Assembly (NCBI GenBank): GCA_946811185.2
Contig: OX328112.1
Location: forward strand, 23,713,558 to 23,777,557
Length of the DNA stretch: 64,000 nucleotides
Reading direction: 5' to 3'
Source: Hippopus hippopus
Lineage: Eukaryota; Mollusca; Bivalvia; Cardiida; Cardiidae
Below are positions 20,941 to 31,690 of the stretch, piece after piece. The notes beneath the pieces are model-generated. The model had not been told where the DNA came from. It worked only from the letters and a program-made list of their open reading frames with translations, and ran no database searches. Numbering within the stretch: position 1 is the stretch's first letter; each line of letters starts with the position of its first letter. Made by a program: the position numbers and the translations under genes.

Positions 20941-21168
20941 CACTCTTTGCCACACAATCCCGACTTTTAAAGATCCTGAGAATGATAACCTTTTGAAAAC
21001 ATTGTGGGAAAAGGAGAAAATGCTGGTAACCAGCATTTTCTCCATTTTCCAAAATGTTCCTTTCCAAGAACAAAATTCAAGTTTTGAGTCAAATTTATTT
21101 CATTTAATATGTCGTCTGCAAATGCTTTGAATTTAGACAAGTCTAAAATTTTGTCGGTCGGTAAAGAG
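20941..21168 (-). repeat. MITE-C copy
   Basis: ACTCTTTGCCACACAATCCC to TTGTCGGTCGGTAAAGAG, then TTAA at 21169. Confidence 0.78.
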
Positions 21169-21354
21169 TTAATGAGATACAAAGTGTTAGATTTTTCCAA
21201 ATTGAAAGCATTTTCCATTCGACAGGTTAAATGTGCCATGAATGATGAGCTTTGTTTTTTTTTTAACTCTACAAGACTACAAAGGTATAGATTCTTCAAA
21301 ATTCAGAGATTTGCGGACAGCGTATTAAATTTTTGTGTAAAACATTATAAAAAT

Positions 21355-21745
21355 GGCGAAAAGAATTGTGGGAAAAGGAGAAAATGCTGGTTGCCAGCAT
21401 ATACATCGGGTTATTTGGAAAAGACAATGGAAACATTGGTGTTTATAGAAAAAATAAGCTCGCTACTTCCGTCTGAACTATGGCAAGGAAAAAGCTGTTC
21501 ATTTGAAGTGGGGTTTTTTTTTTGGGGGGGGGGGGGTTCAGCTGTGGAAAAAAAATGTCAAGAAGGAAGTGAAACAGAAAATTTGCCACTTAAGCTGTTG
21601 GCTTTATTTCAACTTCTTCTCCCTTTCCATATATCTCCGTGTTTTTTACCATCGTTTAGAAAGACGCCTTATGAAAAAAACATTGTGGGAAAAGAAGATA
21701 ATGCTGGTAATGACACTGGTCATGTTTCCTGGCACAGACAAATTC
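21355..21745. repeat. MITE-C fragments around a poly-G run
   Basis: Two hairpin-arm fragments (near 21365 and 21690) flank a T/G run at 21513-21536. The 215-aa ORF spanning this region is repeat-derived. Confidence 0.5.
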
Positions 21746-21837
21746 TATCATTTTAACTACATTTTATTTTCCCGTTTCCACCTCTCGTCTCTGGTAAGCT
21801 TCCGGTTAAATAAGATTTAACAGATTTAAAAAAAAAG

Positions 21838-22247
21838 ATCATCTATGTTTTCGACATGACTGTGTTTCCTGTCAATATCTTGGTTTAATTCTTTAGCAGA
21901 CGACAAAATTTTAGACTCGTCCAAATTCAAAGCATTAGCAGACGACAGCGCTAAAATAGAGCTAATAATGATATCCGATTTTGAAATTTCACAGGTAAAA
22001 AAAAAAGAGGTCATCCATGTTTTCGAGATGGATTTCCTGTCAATATCTCGGTTTAATGCTTTACAATATGACAAAATTTTAGATGCGTCCAAATTCAAGT
22101 TATTTGCAGACGATAGTCTAAACATAGCACAAATGATGAGTTCCGGTTTGGAAAATTCGCAGATTTCCAAAAAAAAAAAGAGAAAATAGATCTAGGTCAA
22201 AGCTGGTTTTTTTAATGTGTGTTTCCTGTCAATAATTCAGTTTACGT
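21838..22247 (+). repeat. Tandem array of MITE-C end segments
   Basis: Three units of roughly 170-180 bp begin near 21838, 22009 and 22188 with ATGTTTTCGA...TTTCCTGTCAATAT. Each continues into ACGACAAAATTTTAGA and CCAAATTCAA. They lack the central hairpin; only the last runs on into a full MITE-C. Confidence 0.6.
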
Positions 22248-22461
22248 CTTCATGACAAAACTTTAGACTCTTCCAAATTGAATGCATTGGTAGACGACGT
22301 CTAAACATGACTCAAATGATAGGACCTGTCTTAGAAGGGTACAAAACATCGTGGGAAAAAGGAGAAAATGCTGGTTACCAGCATTTTCTCCTTTTCCCAC
22401 AATGTTTTTCGAAAGGCCTCTTTCTTCAGGGTCGTTAAAACATGGGACTGTTCTATAGAGG
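22248..22461 (+). repeat. MITE-C copy
   Basis: Perfect hairpin GGAGAAAATGCTGGTTACC and its complement; end of the tandem series at 21838. Confidence 0.75.
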
Positions 22462-22685
22462 GTTTAAACTATCCTTGCAAGGGAGTTCAATAAAGAATCT
22501 ACATGTCGAAACTATAATCTTTTTTTTTTTCAATCACTTTAAATACCACCGTATCTCACGTTTATTCCTTTTGTTAACAGAAATTATTTGTTTAAATTGG
22601 AATTTAAGTACCAAGGTGCGGCCTTAAATTCATGTAAGCCCTATTAGTGTACCTTTATTTTACAGTTTTTCGAATACTTAACGGC

Positions 22686-22990
22686 GAGCTTGTAAGCTCA
22701 GTCTGTTACAAACGTAAATTGAAACCCAAGGGTCGCTGGTTAAATCCTCCAGCTCGATTTAATCTCTCAGAGAATTGATTATAGTCACTGCAAAAGGATT
22801 TACTGTATTCCTCTCTCATTGTTTCGGCCATGTTTATGTGAAAAAACAGCCAGTGGTATAAAGTTAGAAAGGGTGTATTGCTGTATTGCGAAGTACTGGT
22901 CAAAGAAGGTCCAGGAGGGCATGGATAGACGCATTGGCCGCTAATATGTTACCATAGTACTGTAAATCACCAAGTAAGCAATCAAATTCT
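22686..22990 (+). repeat. SINE type 1, diverged
   Basis: Head AGCTCAGTCTGTTACAAACG and GGGTCGCTGGTTAAATCC; body AACAGCCAGTGG and AGAAGGTCCAGGAGGGC. Confidence 0.65.
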
Positions 22991-23142
22991 AACACGTAAT
23001 ACTACTATTATTGCTAAGTTGAACTTTGGCCGAAAGTACGAGAATATCTTAGTGGACTTTTAAGATTTTAAACAATAATTTTGATTTGGAAAATCTCTTT
23101 TTTTCTCCCTCCTGTTCGAAAGAAAACAAGAAATATCTGTTA

Positions 23143-23354
23143 ATTCGTAAACTGCTAAATAAATGAATCGAAAATTTCCACTCAAAAGTGAAAACCCAAA
23201 CATTGCGATTTCAAAGTTGATTTCACTCGAATGAAAATACCGTACCGTATCGGACAGTGTAGATCAAAGATCAGACTGCACGTTCTGTGCAGTCTGATCT
23301 TGATCTACATTGTCCGCAAAAGGCCCTTGCGTTGCGATTAGCAGCCTAAAGTTT
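23143..23354 (-). repeat. MITE-B copy
   Basis: GTAAACTGCTAAATAAATG to GATTAGCAGCCTAAAG; hairpin AGACTGCACGTTCTGTGCAG. Confidence 0.7.
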
Positions 23355-23522
23355 ACAAACAGATAGACGGCGTCAGAGGTGCCGGAACATGAATTTCGGA
23401 AGTCTTTCGTGGCTCCATATGTAAGGGAACTAACAAAAGGTAACCCTTCCAGCGATTGCTTCTGCTTCCTCATTGTTTTGCATATTGTTGAAGTCACGGG
23501 AGTTTTTAGTTAGGTATAAGCC

Positions 23523-23745
23523 ATGCTTTGGTGAAAGGGGGTTATGTGCATCTCCGTGATGTATTATACCAAGCAAGTCTAACAACCGACTGAATCTTGA
23601 CTTAGACTGGTCCTTGGACATGGAGAGAATATACAAAAAGCAAAAAGTTTCGATCCAGGTCAGCCTGCGCCAACTGAGCAAGCTGACCTTAATCGATAGC
23701 TTTTGCAGATGCATTCAAACCCCTTTTTATAGAGCATGGCTCATA
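23523..23745 (-). repeat. MITE-A copy
   Basis: Both ends present; stem loosened (CAGCCTGCGCCAACTGAGCA). Confidence 0.75.
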
Positions 23746-24041
23746 ACGGTATATTTTTACTAGATCAAAACCACTATAAATCCAAATCGTTTCCGGAAAA
23801 GGAGCAGTTTACGCTAAAACTGATGCTTCTGGAAATATATGTAGACATAAAGTGATGACTTATAGGTAACGCTTAAAAAATTAGCAATAGCAACACTTTT
23901 ATATTATTGTCATAAATTCGCCCACAAATATGCTTTCAGGGGCCCGCAGAATAAACACATTCATATATTTTACCAATCGCGAATGACTGTTCATTTATTC
24001 CAGTCATATCAATACCAAAGAAGTAGGTCAAAAGGCGGCGT

Positions 24042-24129
24042 CATTCGGCATACCTCGGATGATCCGGTGATCAAGTACCTCGGCTGTATCACGTCATTCG
24101 GCATACCCCGGGTGATCCGGTGATCAAGT
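24042..24129 (+). repeat. Tandem duplication of a 35-bp motif
   Basis: GTCATTCGGCATACCYCGG followed by TGATCCGGTGATCAAGT occurs at 24042 and 24095. CGGAATCGGCCGAGTTGTG at about 24133 recurs at about 24501, bracketing a GC-richer 0.4 kb. No gene recognised. Confidence 0.6.
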
Positions 24130-24632
24130 CACGGAATCGGCCGAGTTGTGACGAGTGGTATCACTTAGCTTGATATGCACATACACGGTACATTTCTTCG
24201 CCGGAAGTACACCGCTTCACCGTTCCTAAAATCGTAACACTCCACTTAGAAAGCAAATACTAGTCAAAATTTTCCGTAAGAGTCTTTTTAAATATATTTC
24301 CGATGACAAACAGTTTGTACATTCATTTTCTAACTAGGTCTGTCGATAACGTTGGCATTTTTCCGCGATAGGTTGCTTTTCACCAAGGCTGTTGTTGCCG
24401 ATGCTTAACGATTTACAGGGTGCCGTCATGTTTACGATCACGTGACTGGCGGTATTTCAAAATGGAAACCCACTTGATATGGACGAGGTTAGATGTAGGT
24501 GCGGAATCGGCCGAGTTGTGACGAGTGAGTCCCGCGTATTCAGCTACGCCGAAAAAGGAAGATAATGAAAGCAACTTTACAAAGTATAAAATCAGTGAAT
24601 CAGATCACAGAAAACATTAGGCGATATCAACC

Positions 24633-24830
24633 CTTAATCTGCTTAGCGCGACTCAAGGACTTTTGCGGACAGTTTAGATCAAGATCAGACTGCACAGAAC
24701 GTGCAGTCTGATCTTGGATCTACACTGCCCTATAAGGAGATATCTTTCCGCAAAAAAAGTACCTTTGAAAGAACAAAATTTGTGTTTTTCTTCCTATCGG
24801 CTTGAAAGTTTCTTTCGACTTATTTAGCTG
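24633..24830 (+). repeat. MITE-B copy
   Basis: CCCTTAATCTGCTTAGCGCG end and intact hairpin AGACTGCACAGAACGTGCAG. Confidence 0.72.
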
Positions 24831-24889
24831 GATTTACCAGTTTTACTACATGTATTTAACACTTTTCCTGATGTAGTGTATCAAACCTT

Positions 24890-25060
24890 TCAGCGAAAAA
24901 GCAGTACACAGGACTGATTGCAGACGGCATAGATCAAGATCAGACTGCACAAAACGTGCAGTGTGATCTTGGATCTATACCGCCCGTTTGCTCAGTCAAG
25001 TCTATGCAATAAAAGTCCGTCGGAGTTTCAATGGATTGTATTTTTAACCTTTGAAAGAAT
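24890..25060 (+). repeat. MITE-B, subtype 2
   Basis: ACGGCATAGATCAAGATC and CCGCCCGTTTGCTCAGTCAAG. Confidence 0.6.
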
Positions 25061-25301
25061 TTAAGTTCAAATGTATAGCGCTGAAATAGGTAAAGGGTAT
25101 TTTGTTTTTAATCAAACATTATGAAAAATGGATAAAATACCCAAAACGAGCAATTTTTCCCTCCTGCCCTATTATTTTCGAGATTGCCTGTAGAACACAG
25201 ATCGTACTGAAAGTTTATGTATTCTGATTACTGAATAGGAGTCTTTAAAAATATCGTACAAGGTTGGTAGTTATTGAAAAAAAAAAATAGTTTATACAAT
25301 T

Positions 25302-25565
25302 GGCCTGCAACACGCGAAAAGGGGCATTCGGAAATTTGCGTAAAGTGTCATCTCGGATCAGCCTGCGCAGTCCGCGCAGGCTAATCCGAGACGGCACTTT
25401 ACGACTACATTAGATTTTGACCTACAGTAGATTTTTGCAAAACAGAGAATTATATAAAAACGGAAAGTGTCGTTTCGAATCAGCCTGCGCGGACTGTGCA
25501 GGCTGATCCGGAACGACACTTTACGCAGAAGTCCAAATGCCCCTTTTCGCGTGTTGCAGGCCATA
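25302..25565. mobile_element. MITE-D copy
   Basis: Ends TGGCCTGCAACACGCGAAAA and GCGTGTTGCAGGCCA form terminal inverted repeats. Two internal hairpins (each with CAGCCTGCGC...GCGCAGGCT) are spaced by about 100 bp, one near each end, so the whole element is an imperfect palindrome. Confidence 0.8.
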
Positions 25566-25569
25566 TGGA

Positions 25570-25790
25570 ATCATGCTCTGGCAAAAGGGTGTTTAATGCA
25601 TCTCTGTGATGCATTATAGGATGCGCGTCATCATATCATTAATAGATCTATAAAATTAATTTTGTCAAAAAAACGATTTAATAATGAGATAGAATGGTCC
25701 CTTGACATGCAGAAAATTAACCCATAACAAAAAGTTTTGATCTAAGTCAGTCTCCACAGACTGAGCTAGATCGATATAAAATAGACTATA
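25570..25790 (-). repeat. MITE-A copy, right end eroded
   Basis: Starts 5 bp after the MITE-D: TGCTCTGGCAAAAGGGTGTT; reduced stem. Confidence 0.65.
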
Positions 25791-26409
25791 ATGAAATGGA
25801 AAAGAAAGGCTGAAGTAGACTAGAATAGAAACAGAAACCGTCGTGAAAATTGATTTGCTTTTGAAGTGAAAGCGGTAAACTGTAAACTTCCGGAATCAAA
25901 TAATTTATTTACCCATATTTCACCAAACACAGGTGTTTGTCACCCAAATGTTTTAATTTTTTTATGATTATTTGCATCTTATGGGGATTATATGGGGATT
26001 ATATGTCTATGAAAAAAAAAAGAAAAACTCTAAAAAATTCGAATAGTGATCAAACTGCACGTATATACAAGCTGATCTTGACTTAGGCTCTCCACTTTAC
26101 ATAAATACACCCATCTTTGCATAGGTTAAAATAAAGACCAAGGTTGACGGAAAAAGTTTTAGAGCTTTTGATATTTTCTTTTTTTGTTTCTAATCCAAGG
26201 AAAAATAATGTTTTTTTTTTCCCGTTTCAGTTTCCTTCATCTTATATGACGAATCATGACGTGGCCGAATGATGTAGGAAGAAGGATTTATTCCGTCGGC
26301 GTCAAGGAAGATTTTAGGTGTTATTGCAGACAGCTATGTTTAAGAGTAAACCGCACAGAACTTGCAGTCTGATCTCTGATCTATACTTCTCGTAGATGAC
26401 GCTTTCATA
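25791..26409. other. Unassigned sequence
   Basis: A short tandem ATGGGGATTAT pair near 25981 and a weak MITE-B trace near 26330 (AACTTGCAGTCTGATC). No exon recognised. Confidence 0.3.
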
Positions 26410-26417
26410 ATTTATAA

Positions 26418-26972
26418 AATGCTCTGCGAAAAGGTGATTCAATGCATCTACAAAAAGTATCGACCCATGTCAGCCTGCGCAGTCCGCGCAGGCTGACATG
26501 GGTCGAAACTTTTTGCTATGGGGTAAAATTTTCTGCATGTCAAAAGACCGTAATATCTCCTCTTTCAGTCTTTAAATATGACCACATTCAGTCATTTTTT
26601 TTTCAACAAAGTGGACCTTCATTATGCGACGCCTTGCTTGGTACTGATTGATTGATTGAATTTTCGTTTATTTATCGTCGCCACCGGTTGCCCATATGGG
26701 CGACGCCCCCCGAAGGCTATTAGTTTTCATACAGGGGATAGTGCAAGATACAGGACCAAACTCATACTAAGTTAAGCCTGGTTCTTTAACGTGCTCGGTG
26801 TATAGTACCGTCATACGGGACCTCGATTTAACGTCTCACCCTCAAATGACCCAAAACTTGACGTTTACGAGTCCTACGCTCTACCACCTGAGCTATAAGA
26901 GCTGGCATTGCTTGGCATATTGCATTACAAAGATGCATTAGATCCCCTGTTCCCGTGCATCGCTCAAATTAT
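26418..26972 (+). repeat. MITE-A copy split by a SINE
   Basis: Left part to about 26643, right part from about 26916 (TTGCTTGGCATATTGCATTAC). The stem carries the paired variant CCCATG/CATGGG. TTGCTTGG is duplicated at the SINE borders. Confidence 0.78.
26644..26915 (-). repeat. tRNA-derived SINE, type 4
   Basis: Minus-strand head AGCTCTTATAGCTCAGGTGG then TAGAGCGTAGGACTCGTAAA. The body has GCGTCGCCCATATGGGCAACC and the tail TCAATCAATCAATCA is at the left. It is flanked by a direct repeat TTGCTTGG from its MITE-A target. Confidence 0.75.
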
Positions 26973-27270
26973 TATCTTTTGTGAAATATCATAACCTATA
27001 AATAAGCCGAATTGGCCTATAGTTTGATGTGGATAATATCCGGTACTCATCGAAATGCAGCTACGATTATATAGTTGTGGTTGAAAGTTGGTCATAAATG
27101 TTGAAGTAAACACGGAAAATCTCCAATTTTAATGATTTCAAAGTATCTGAACTCCTCTGAACAACGTGACTGGATTTTGACTGGCCTGGGTCCAGGCAAT
27201 CATTTCTTTATCACTCCTTCTTGCGGTCCCATAATCACGCTATGTTTAGTTCTGTGGCAATGTCTTATTT

Positions 27271-27533
27271 GACTTGCAACACGCGAAAACGGGCATTCGG
27301 ACGTTTGCGTAAATTGTCGTCCCGGATCAGCCTGCGCAGTCCGCGCAGGCTAATCCGAGACGGCACTTTACGACTACATTAGATTTTGTTCTTCAGTAGA
27401 CTTGCGCAAAACAGAAAATTACATAAAAACGGAAAGTGTCGTTTCGGATAAGCCAGCGCTTACTACGCAGGCTGATCCGAGACGACAATGTACGCAAATG
27501 TCCGAATGCCCGTTTTCGCGTGTTGCATGCCAT
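27271..27533. mobile_element. MITE-D copy
   Basis: CTTGCAACACGCGAAAACGG to GCGTGTTGCATGCCA; the left hairpin is intact (CAGCCTGCGCAGTCCGCGCAG), the right one partly decayed. Confidence 0.8.
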
Positions 27534-27737
27534 TTTTGTCTTAAAGTAACGTCAGAATAATAATAGATGAAGAAGAAAAAAAGATCAGACCGGAGCGCAG
27601 GCTATATTTTGAATGTACTAATTCTCATTGACATCAAGAAATTCCGTGACTAAATTTTGATAAAATCTCAAAAAAAAAACATTAAAGATATGTAATCCAA
27701 ACCAAATTACGACGGCAAACAGACAAACAGACTGGCC

Positions 27738-28075
27738 CCAAAATTGTAGACTTACCCAAATTGAAAGCGCTTGCAAATTACAATTTAAGTTTGGCTTAAA
27801 AGGTGAGATTTGTCTTGCAAGGGGTTAAAAAACATTGTGGTAAAAGGAGAAAATGCTGATGACCAGCATGTCTAGTACTGATTTCTTTACCTGATTAATA
27901 TGATAATTGTTTTAACTTTGTTAAATTTTTGTAGGGGAAGGGCCCTGTTCTAATTGTTGTCAAAACGTGTAGCCCAACCCCTTTCCGTGCTATTTTAGGT
28001 AAAAATACGTTTATACTAAACTACCGGCATTTTCTCCTTTTTCCACTAATTTATCAAACGCTTTATTCCCCATAG
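27738..28075 (+). repeat. MITE-C copy split by about 150 bp
   Basis: Left piece to about 27871 (AAATGCTGATGACCAGCATG); right piece from about 28022 (CCGGCATTTTCTCCTTTTTCC). The insert is unclassified. Confidence 0.55.
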
Positions 28076-28083
28076 ACATGAAC

Positions 28084-28286
28084 CCTTCACCTGCTAAATT
28101 AGTTTGAAGCTTTCAAGCCAATAGTTTAAACCCGAATGTTGCTAGATTTTCGAATCTATTTTTGCGGAAAAATATCTCCTTATTGGACACTGTAGATCAA
28201 AGATCAGACTGCACGTTCTGTGCAGTCTGATCTTGATCTATACTGCCCGCAAAAGGTCAGTGACTCGCACTCAGCTGCCTAAGAGT
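28084..28286 (-). repeat. MITE-B copy
   Basis: CCCTTCACCTGCTAAATTAG to CTCAGCTGCCTAAGAGTTAA; intact hairpin. Confidence 0.75.
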
Positions 28287-28646
28287 TAAAACAAGGATCC
28301 GTACGCATGGTAAAATATGATTAAGGGGAAAACATAGTTTGCCTACCTGCCTAAACATGTTTATAGCAAAGAAGGCAAGAATTGACAAATGGTTGAATGA
28401 CGTGCAGATTTTGAATAACCGCTGAAAATCCGATCGGAAATTTTCCCTCGATGACCTAAAAATAGAACACTGAGATGTGTATATAAAGCGGAGTTCAGGT
28501 CGATATGCGGTCGTGTGCGTCTGGTACATTTAAATAAACAGTTATTTTGTAAAGTATACGACACTGTGGGTTACGTTTATGGTATGTGGTGATACTGGAT
28601 TACTTGTAATGTATATACACATAGGCTTAACAGCTATACATACGGA

Positions 28647-28903
28647 CCATGCTGTGGGAAGAGGGAAGTTGTGCATCTGTCTAAAAGTATCGATCTAGGC
28701 CAGCCTGCACAGTTCGCGCAGGCTAACCTGAGTTGAGACTTTTCGATATTGATCAATTTTCTGCGTATCCAAGAACTAGTCTACCTCATGATCCAGTCAG
28801 TTGTTAGAAAAATGAATAAATGGATCCATAAAGATGTGATGACTTGATTGGTATAACGCATCATAGAGTTGCCTTAATCCCCCTTTTTCCATGTCGCGGC
28901 TCA
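28647..28903 (+). repeat. MITE-A copy
   Basis: Diverged full-length copy: GACCATGCTGTGGGAAGAGG, stem CAGCCTGCACAGTTCGCGCAG. Confidence 0.72.
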
Positions 28904-28916
28904 TAATTAACGTGTT

Positions 28917-29155
28917 AATCTTTTCGCCCTTTACTAGACGACAAATTTTTTTCGAGTTTTCCAACCTGAAAGCACTTGCAGACGACAAATGGGACACAAA
29001 TGAAAGGTTTTCTTTTTTTTTTTCTTGAAAGGGTAGAAGGCATTGCGGGATAATGGAGAAAATGCTGGTTACCAGTACAGATCTCCTTTTCCTACGATAA
29101 TTTCAAAATCTTTTTTCTTCAGGGTCGTTAAAACTCGGGAACGTGTGGCAAAGAG
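28917..29155 (+). mobile_element. MITE-C copy with TTAA flanks
   Basis: TTAA at 28913 and 29156. Returning arm altered (ACCAGTACAGATCTCC). Confidence 0.68.
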
Positions 29156-29159
29156 TTAA

Positions 29160-29720
29160 GTGTCTTTTACCACTTTAAGTGACTTTGCCCGCAGTGTAGA
29201 TCAATATCATAATGCATGTGTTTATTCGGCTCTCTGAGGGTGAACGCGTTATATGCAGCTGTTAGATTTTGAAAACACAGTATGAAATGGAGATATTTGC
29301 ACATAATGTGAAATGTTTCCGTTTCCTACTAAAAAACATTTTCTGTCACATAAGGTTATCAAATGTTTCATCTGATACCGAGCTAGTTGTTTTTTTTTTC
29401 TTTTTCACTGCTGTACGAGTAAGTTTACATGATAAAATCTGAAAACTGTAACATCAGATTATGGGCCCGTATTCACCAACCATTCTCAATTTCATCTTGA
29501 GTCTTATTCAGTTTAGCCAGTCAGAAGTTGTGTTACTTTCTAAATCTAATTTTTAGAAAATTCTTAAGAAGAAGACTACAAATGTTCTGAAGAATGGTTG
29601 GTGAATACGAACGATGGTCTCAAAAGTTCATCAGGATGTTTTACGAACCTAAGTCTACTGGCAAAATGATATCTAGTAATTTTTCTAAAGTTCTACATGT
29701 ATTTGATCATATATACATGC
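29160..29720. other. Unassigned sequence
   Basis: Contains a local inverted pair CGTATTCACCAACCATTCTC (29469) and GAATGGTTGGTGAATACG (about 29593), a possible small foldback element of about 145 bp. Confidence 0.35.
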
Positions 29721-29722
29721 GC

Positions 29723-29984
29723 CATGCTCTGTGAAAAGGGGGCTAAATACATCTGCGAATAGTATCGACCCAGGTCAGCCTGCCCAGTCCGGGCAGGCTG
29801 ACCTGGGCCGAAACTTTTCGCTATTGGTCAATTTTCTGTTTGTCAAAGGACCAGTCTACCTCATGATTCATTGGGTTGTTAGACAAAATTGACTTTTATG
29901 GTTCCATAATAATGTGATGTCTTGCTTGGTATAATGCATCATAGAGATGCATTAAGCCCCCTTTTGCCAGAGCATGGCTCACAT
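29723..29984 (+). repeat. MITE-A copy with paired stem change
   Basis: Full-length; stem CCTGCCCAGTCCGGGCAGG where other copies have CCTGCGCAGTCCGCGCAGG. The G-to-C and C-to-G changes pair with each other. Confidence 0.88.
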
Positions 29985-30032
29985 GAAGTAAAACCTGTCT
30001 TTCTGGCCACCTGTATTAGTGGCCGCCAAGAC

Positions 30033-30341
30033 ATTGATTGATTGATTGTATGGTTTTTAACGCCGTTTTCAACACTATTTCAGTTATATCGCAGCGGCCA
30101 GTGCACCTATTCATGCTTTCCTGGAGTTTCTTTTACCTTTATTCCACACAATATTCTTTCAAAGCCACTGGCTGCTTTCCCACATAATTATCGTCGAAAC
30201 AATGTTCAGTGGTGAGAGAGGAATGAATCCTGTCGCAATGACTATCATCAATCCTCGGAAAGAAATTCGCCGAGCGGGGTATCGAACCAGCGACCCCCTG
30301 TTCTCAAGTCCCGTACGCTACCGACTGAGCTACGGGGCTCG
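30033..30341 (-). repeat. tRNA-derived SINE, type 1, near complete
   Basis: Minus-strand head GAGCCCCGTAGCTCAGTCGG and GGTCGCTGGTTCGATACC; tail TGATTGATTG at the left end. Confidence 0.87.
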
Positions 30342-30706
30342 GCTAGTATAATTTTATTGGCAAAATGTTTTATAGTTTCTTTTTCCTAAATTCTCTCTGA
30401 TCATACAATAATACATGTATTAAAACATGGCCAACTGTATATGTGGCCTCTAAGACAGGTTTTTACTGTGTACATTGTGTTGTATTCCATCTCGCAAATT
30501 TGAGCGCAAAGGTTGACTTAGGACCCCTCGTAAGGCAGACAAAAATATTTCAGAATTCCTTGAGATCCTATGGTATCATTGGCTTGCAGGCGACGAAAAT
30601 GGGCAATACCGATTATTTTTACAATGGCTGTTATATTTATTTGGGTAGGCCTACTTATGAACTGTTCTCCTCCCAGTTTACGACCACAAATACCACGCAA
30701 TTTCAG

Positions 30707-30915
30707 CCCTTAGGTTGCTAAGCGCGACTCACTGACCTTTTGCGGACAGTGTAGATCAAGATCAGACTGCACATAACGTGCAGTCTGATCTTGGATCTAC
30801 ACTGTCCGATAAGTAGATATCTTTCCCAAATAAATACCTTTGAAATAGTAAAATTTTGATAGTTTTTCCCTATCGGCTTGAAAGTTTCATTTGAAGTTAT
30901 TTAGCGGGATAAGGT
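30707..30915 (+). repeat. MITE-B copy
   Basis: CCCTTAGGTTGCTAAGCGCG to ATTTAGCGGGATAAGG then TTAA at 30916; intact hairpin. Confidence 0.8.
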
Positions 30916-30934
30916 TTAACCATTTTAACCATTT

Positions 30935-31134
30935 TAATAATAAATGAAATGAAACTTTTAAGTCGACAGTAAAAACCAAAATAATGTTATTTCAGAGGTA
31001 TTTTTTTTGAGAAAAATATCTCCTTATCGGACAGTGTAGATCAAAGATCAGACTGCACGTCCTGTGCAGTCTGATCTTTGATCTACACTGTCCGCAAAAA
31101 GGTAAGTGAGTCGCACTTAGCAGACCAACGGGTT
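30935..31134 (-). repeat. MITE-B copy, inverted next to previous
   Basis: AATAAATGAAATGAAAC to GCACTTAGCAGACCAACGGG. Together the pair forms a larger inverted repeat of about 430 bp. Confidence 0.75.
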
Positions 31135-31139
31135 GACCA

Positions 31140-31637
31140 CTACATTTAATCATTAGTGTACCTCACAATCCCTTGCTTTAGCTACTTAAAGGAAGACAGC
31201 TTGTGGACAAAAAAATTGGTAACTACATTTTCTGCTTTTCCAACAATGTAACCTACCCTTTCAAAGACAAATTTCAAACAATAGCACCGCATGCGGGTGC
31301 CAACGCTCGGCTGCCGTTGTTTGATTTTCAGTGAACATTTTAAATCGAAGAAGAGGCATAACTGTGTCGAAAATACTTTCATGGTTATCTGTCTTTGTTG
31401 TATGCCCCCACTCTTTTGATGGTTAACAACTTGTCCAAGTTTGATGTAAATGTCTTCAGTGATAACAGAAATATTTCAAATTGTGAAATGACGTAGGCGA
31501 CGACGTCGGGGCAAAGATAATTCCTCGACGTTTTCTACGAAAACAGCCGAGTCAAAGATGAGCCACCAAGAATTTGTCGTCTTCAAATACCTTCAATATG
31601 GCCGAGTCTACTGTCGTGCCACCAGGTAAAGATTTAA
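31140..31637 (-). repeat. MITE-C copy split by repeat H, entering exon 1
   Basis: The left part has CTCACAATCCCTTGC and a decayed hairpin. Repeat H occupies about 31276-31560. The distal end resumes as ATTTGTCGTCTTCAAATACC and TTCAATATGGCCGAGTCTAC and closes at GGTAAAGATTTAA (TTAA at 31634). Compare the same end at 41409-41479: TTTTGTCGTCTGCAAATGC, TTTCAATATGGACAAGTCTA, GGTAAAGAGTTAA. Confidence 0.6.
31276..31560 (-). repeat. Repeat H copy
   Basis: Reverse of the 4930 copy: GGTGCCAACGCTCGGCTGCC, GATTTTCAGTGAA, CTTTTGATGGTTAACAAC, ATTCCTCGACG. Confidence 0.6.
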
Positions 31638-31690
31638 AATCAATTTTGGACCCCACAGAACTACAAAGCCCATTTGGTTATTTTGATCCA
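31598..31690 (+). CDS. Exon 1 of the DUF5662-like gene
   Basis: 31 codons, phase 0 out, donor GTAAGT. The first about 12 codons coincide with the end of a MITE-C. The remainder (SILDPTELQSPFGYFDP) is outside the repeat and runs smoothly into exon 2 (ELLFSPRHGNTLRERVD). Confidence 0.6.

Noticed and set aside
21109..21756. 215-codon ORF
   Set aside because: It runs through MITE-C pieces and a poly-G tract, with no domain, splice signals or codon bias.
24453..24487. Short first exon starting at the ATG near 24461
   Set aside because: Only nine codons before a weak GTTAGA donor, with no matching second exon.
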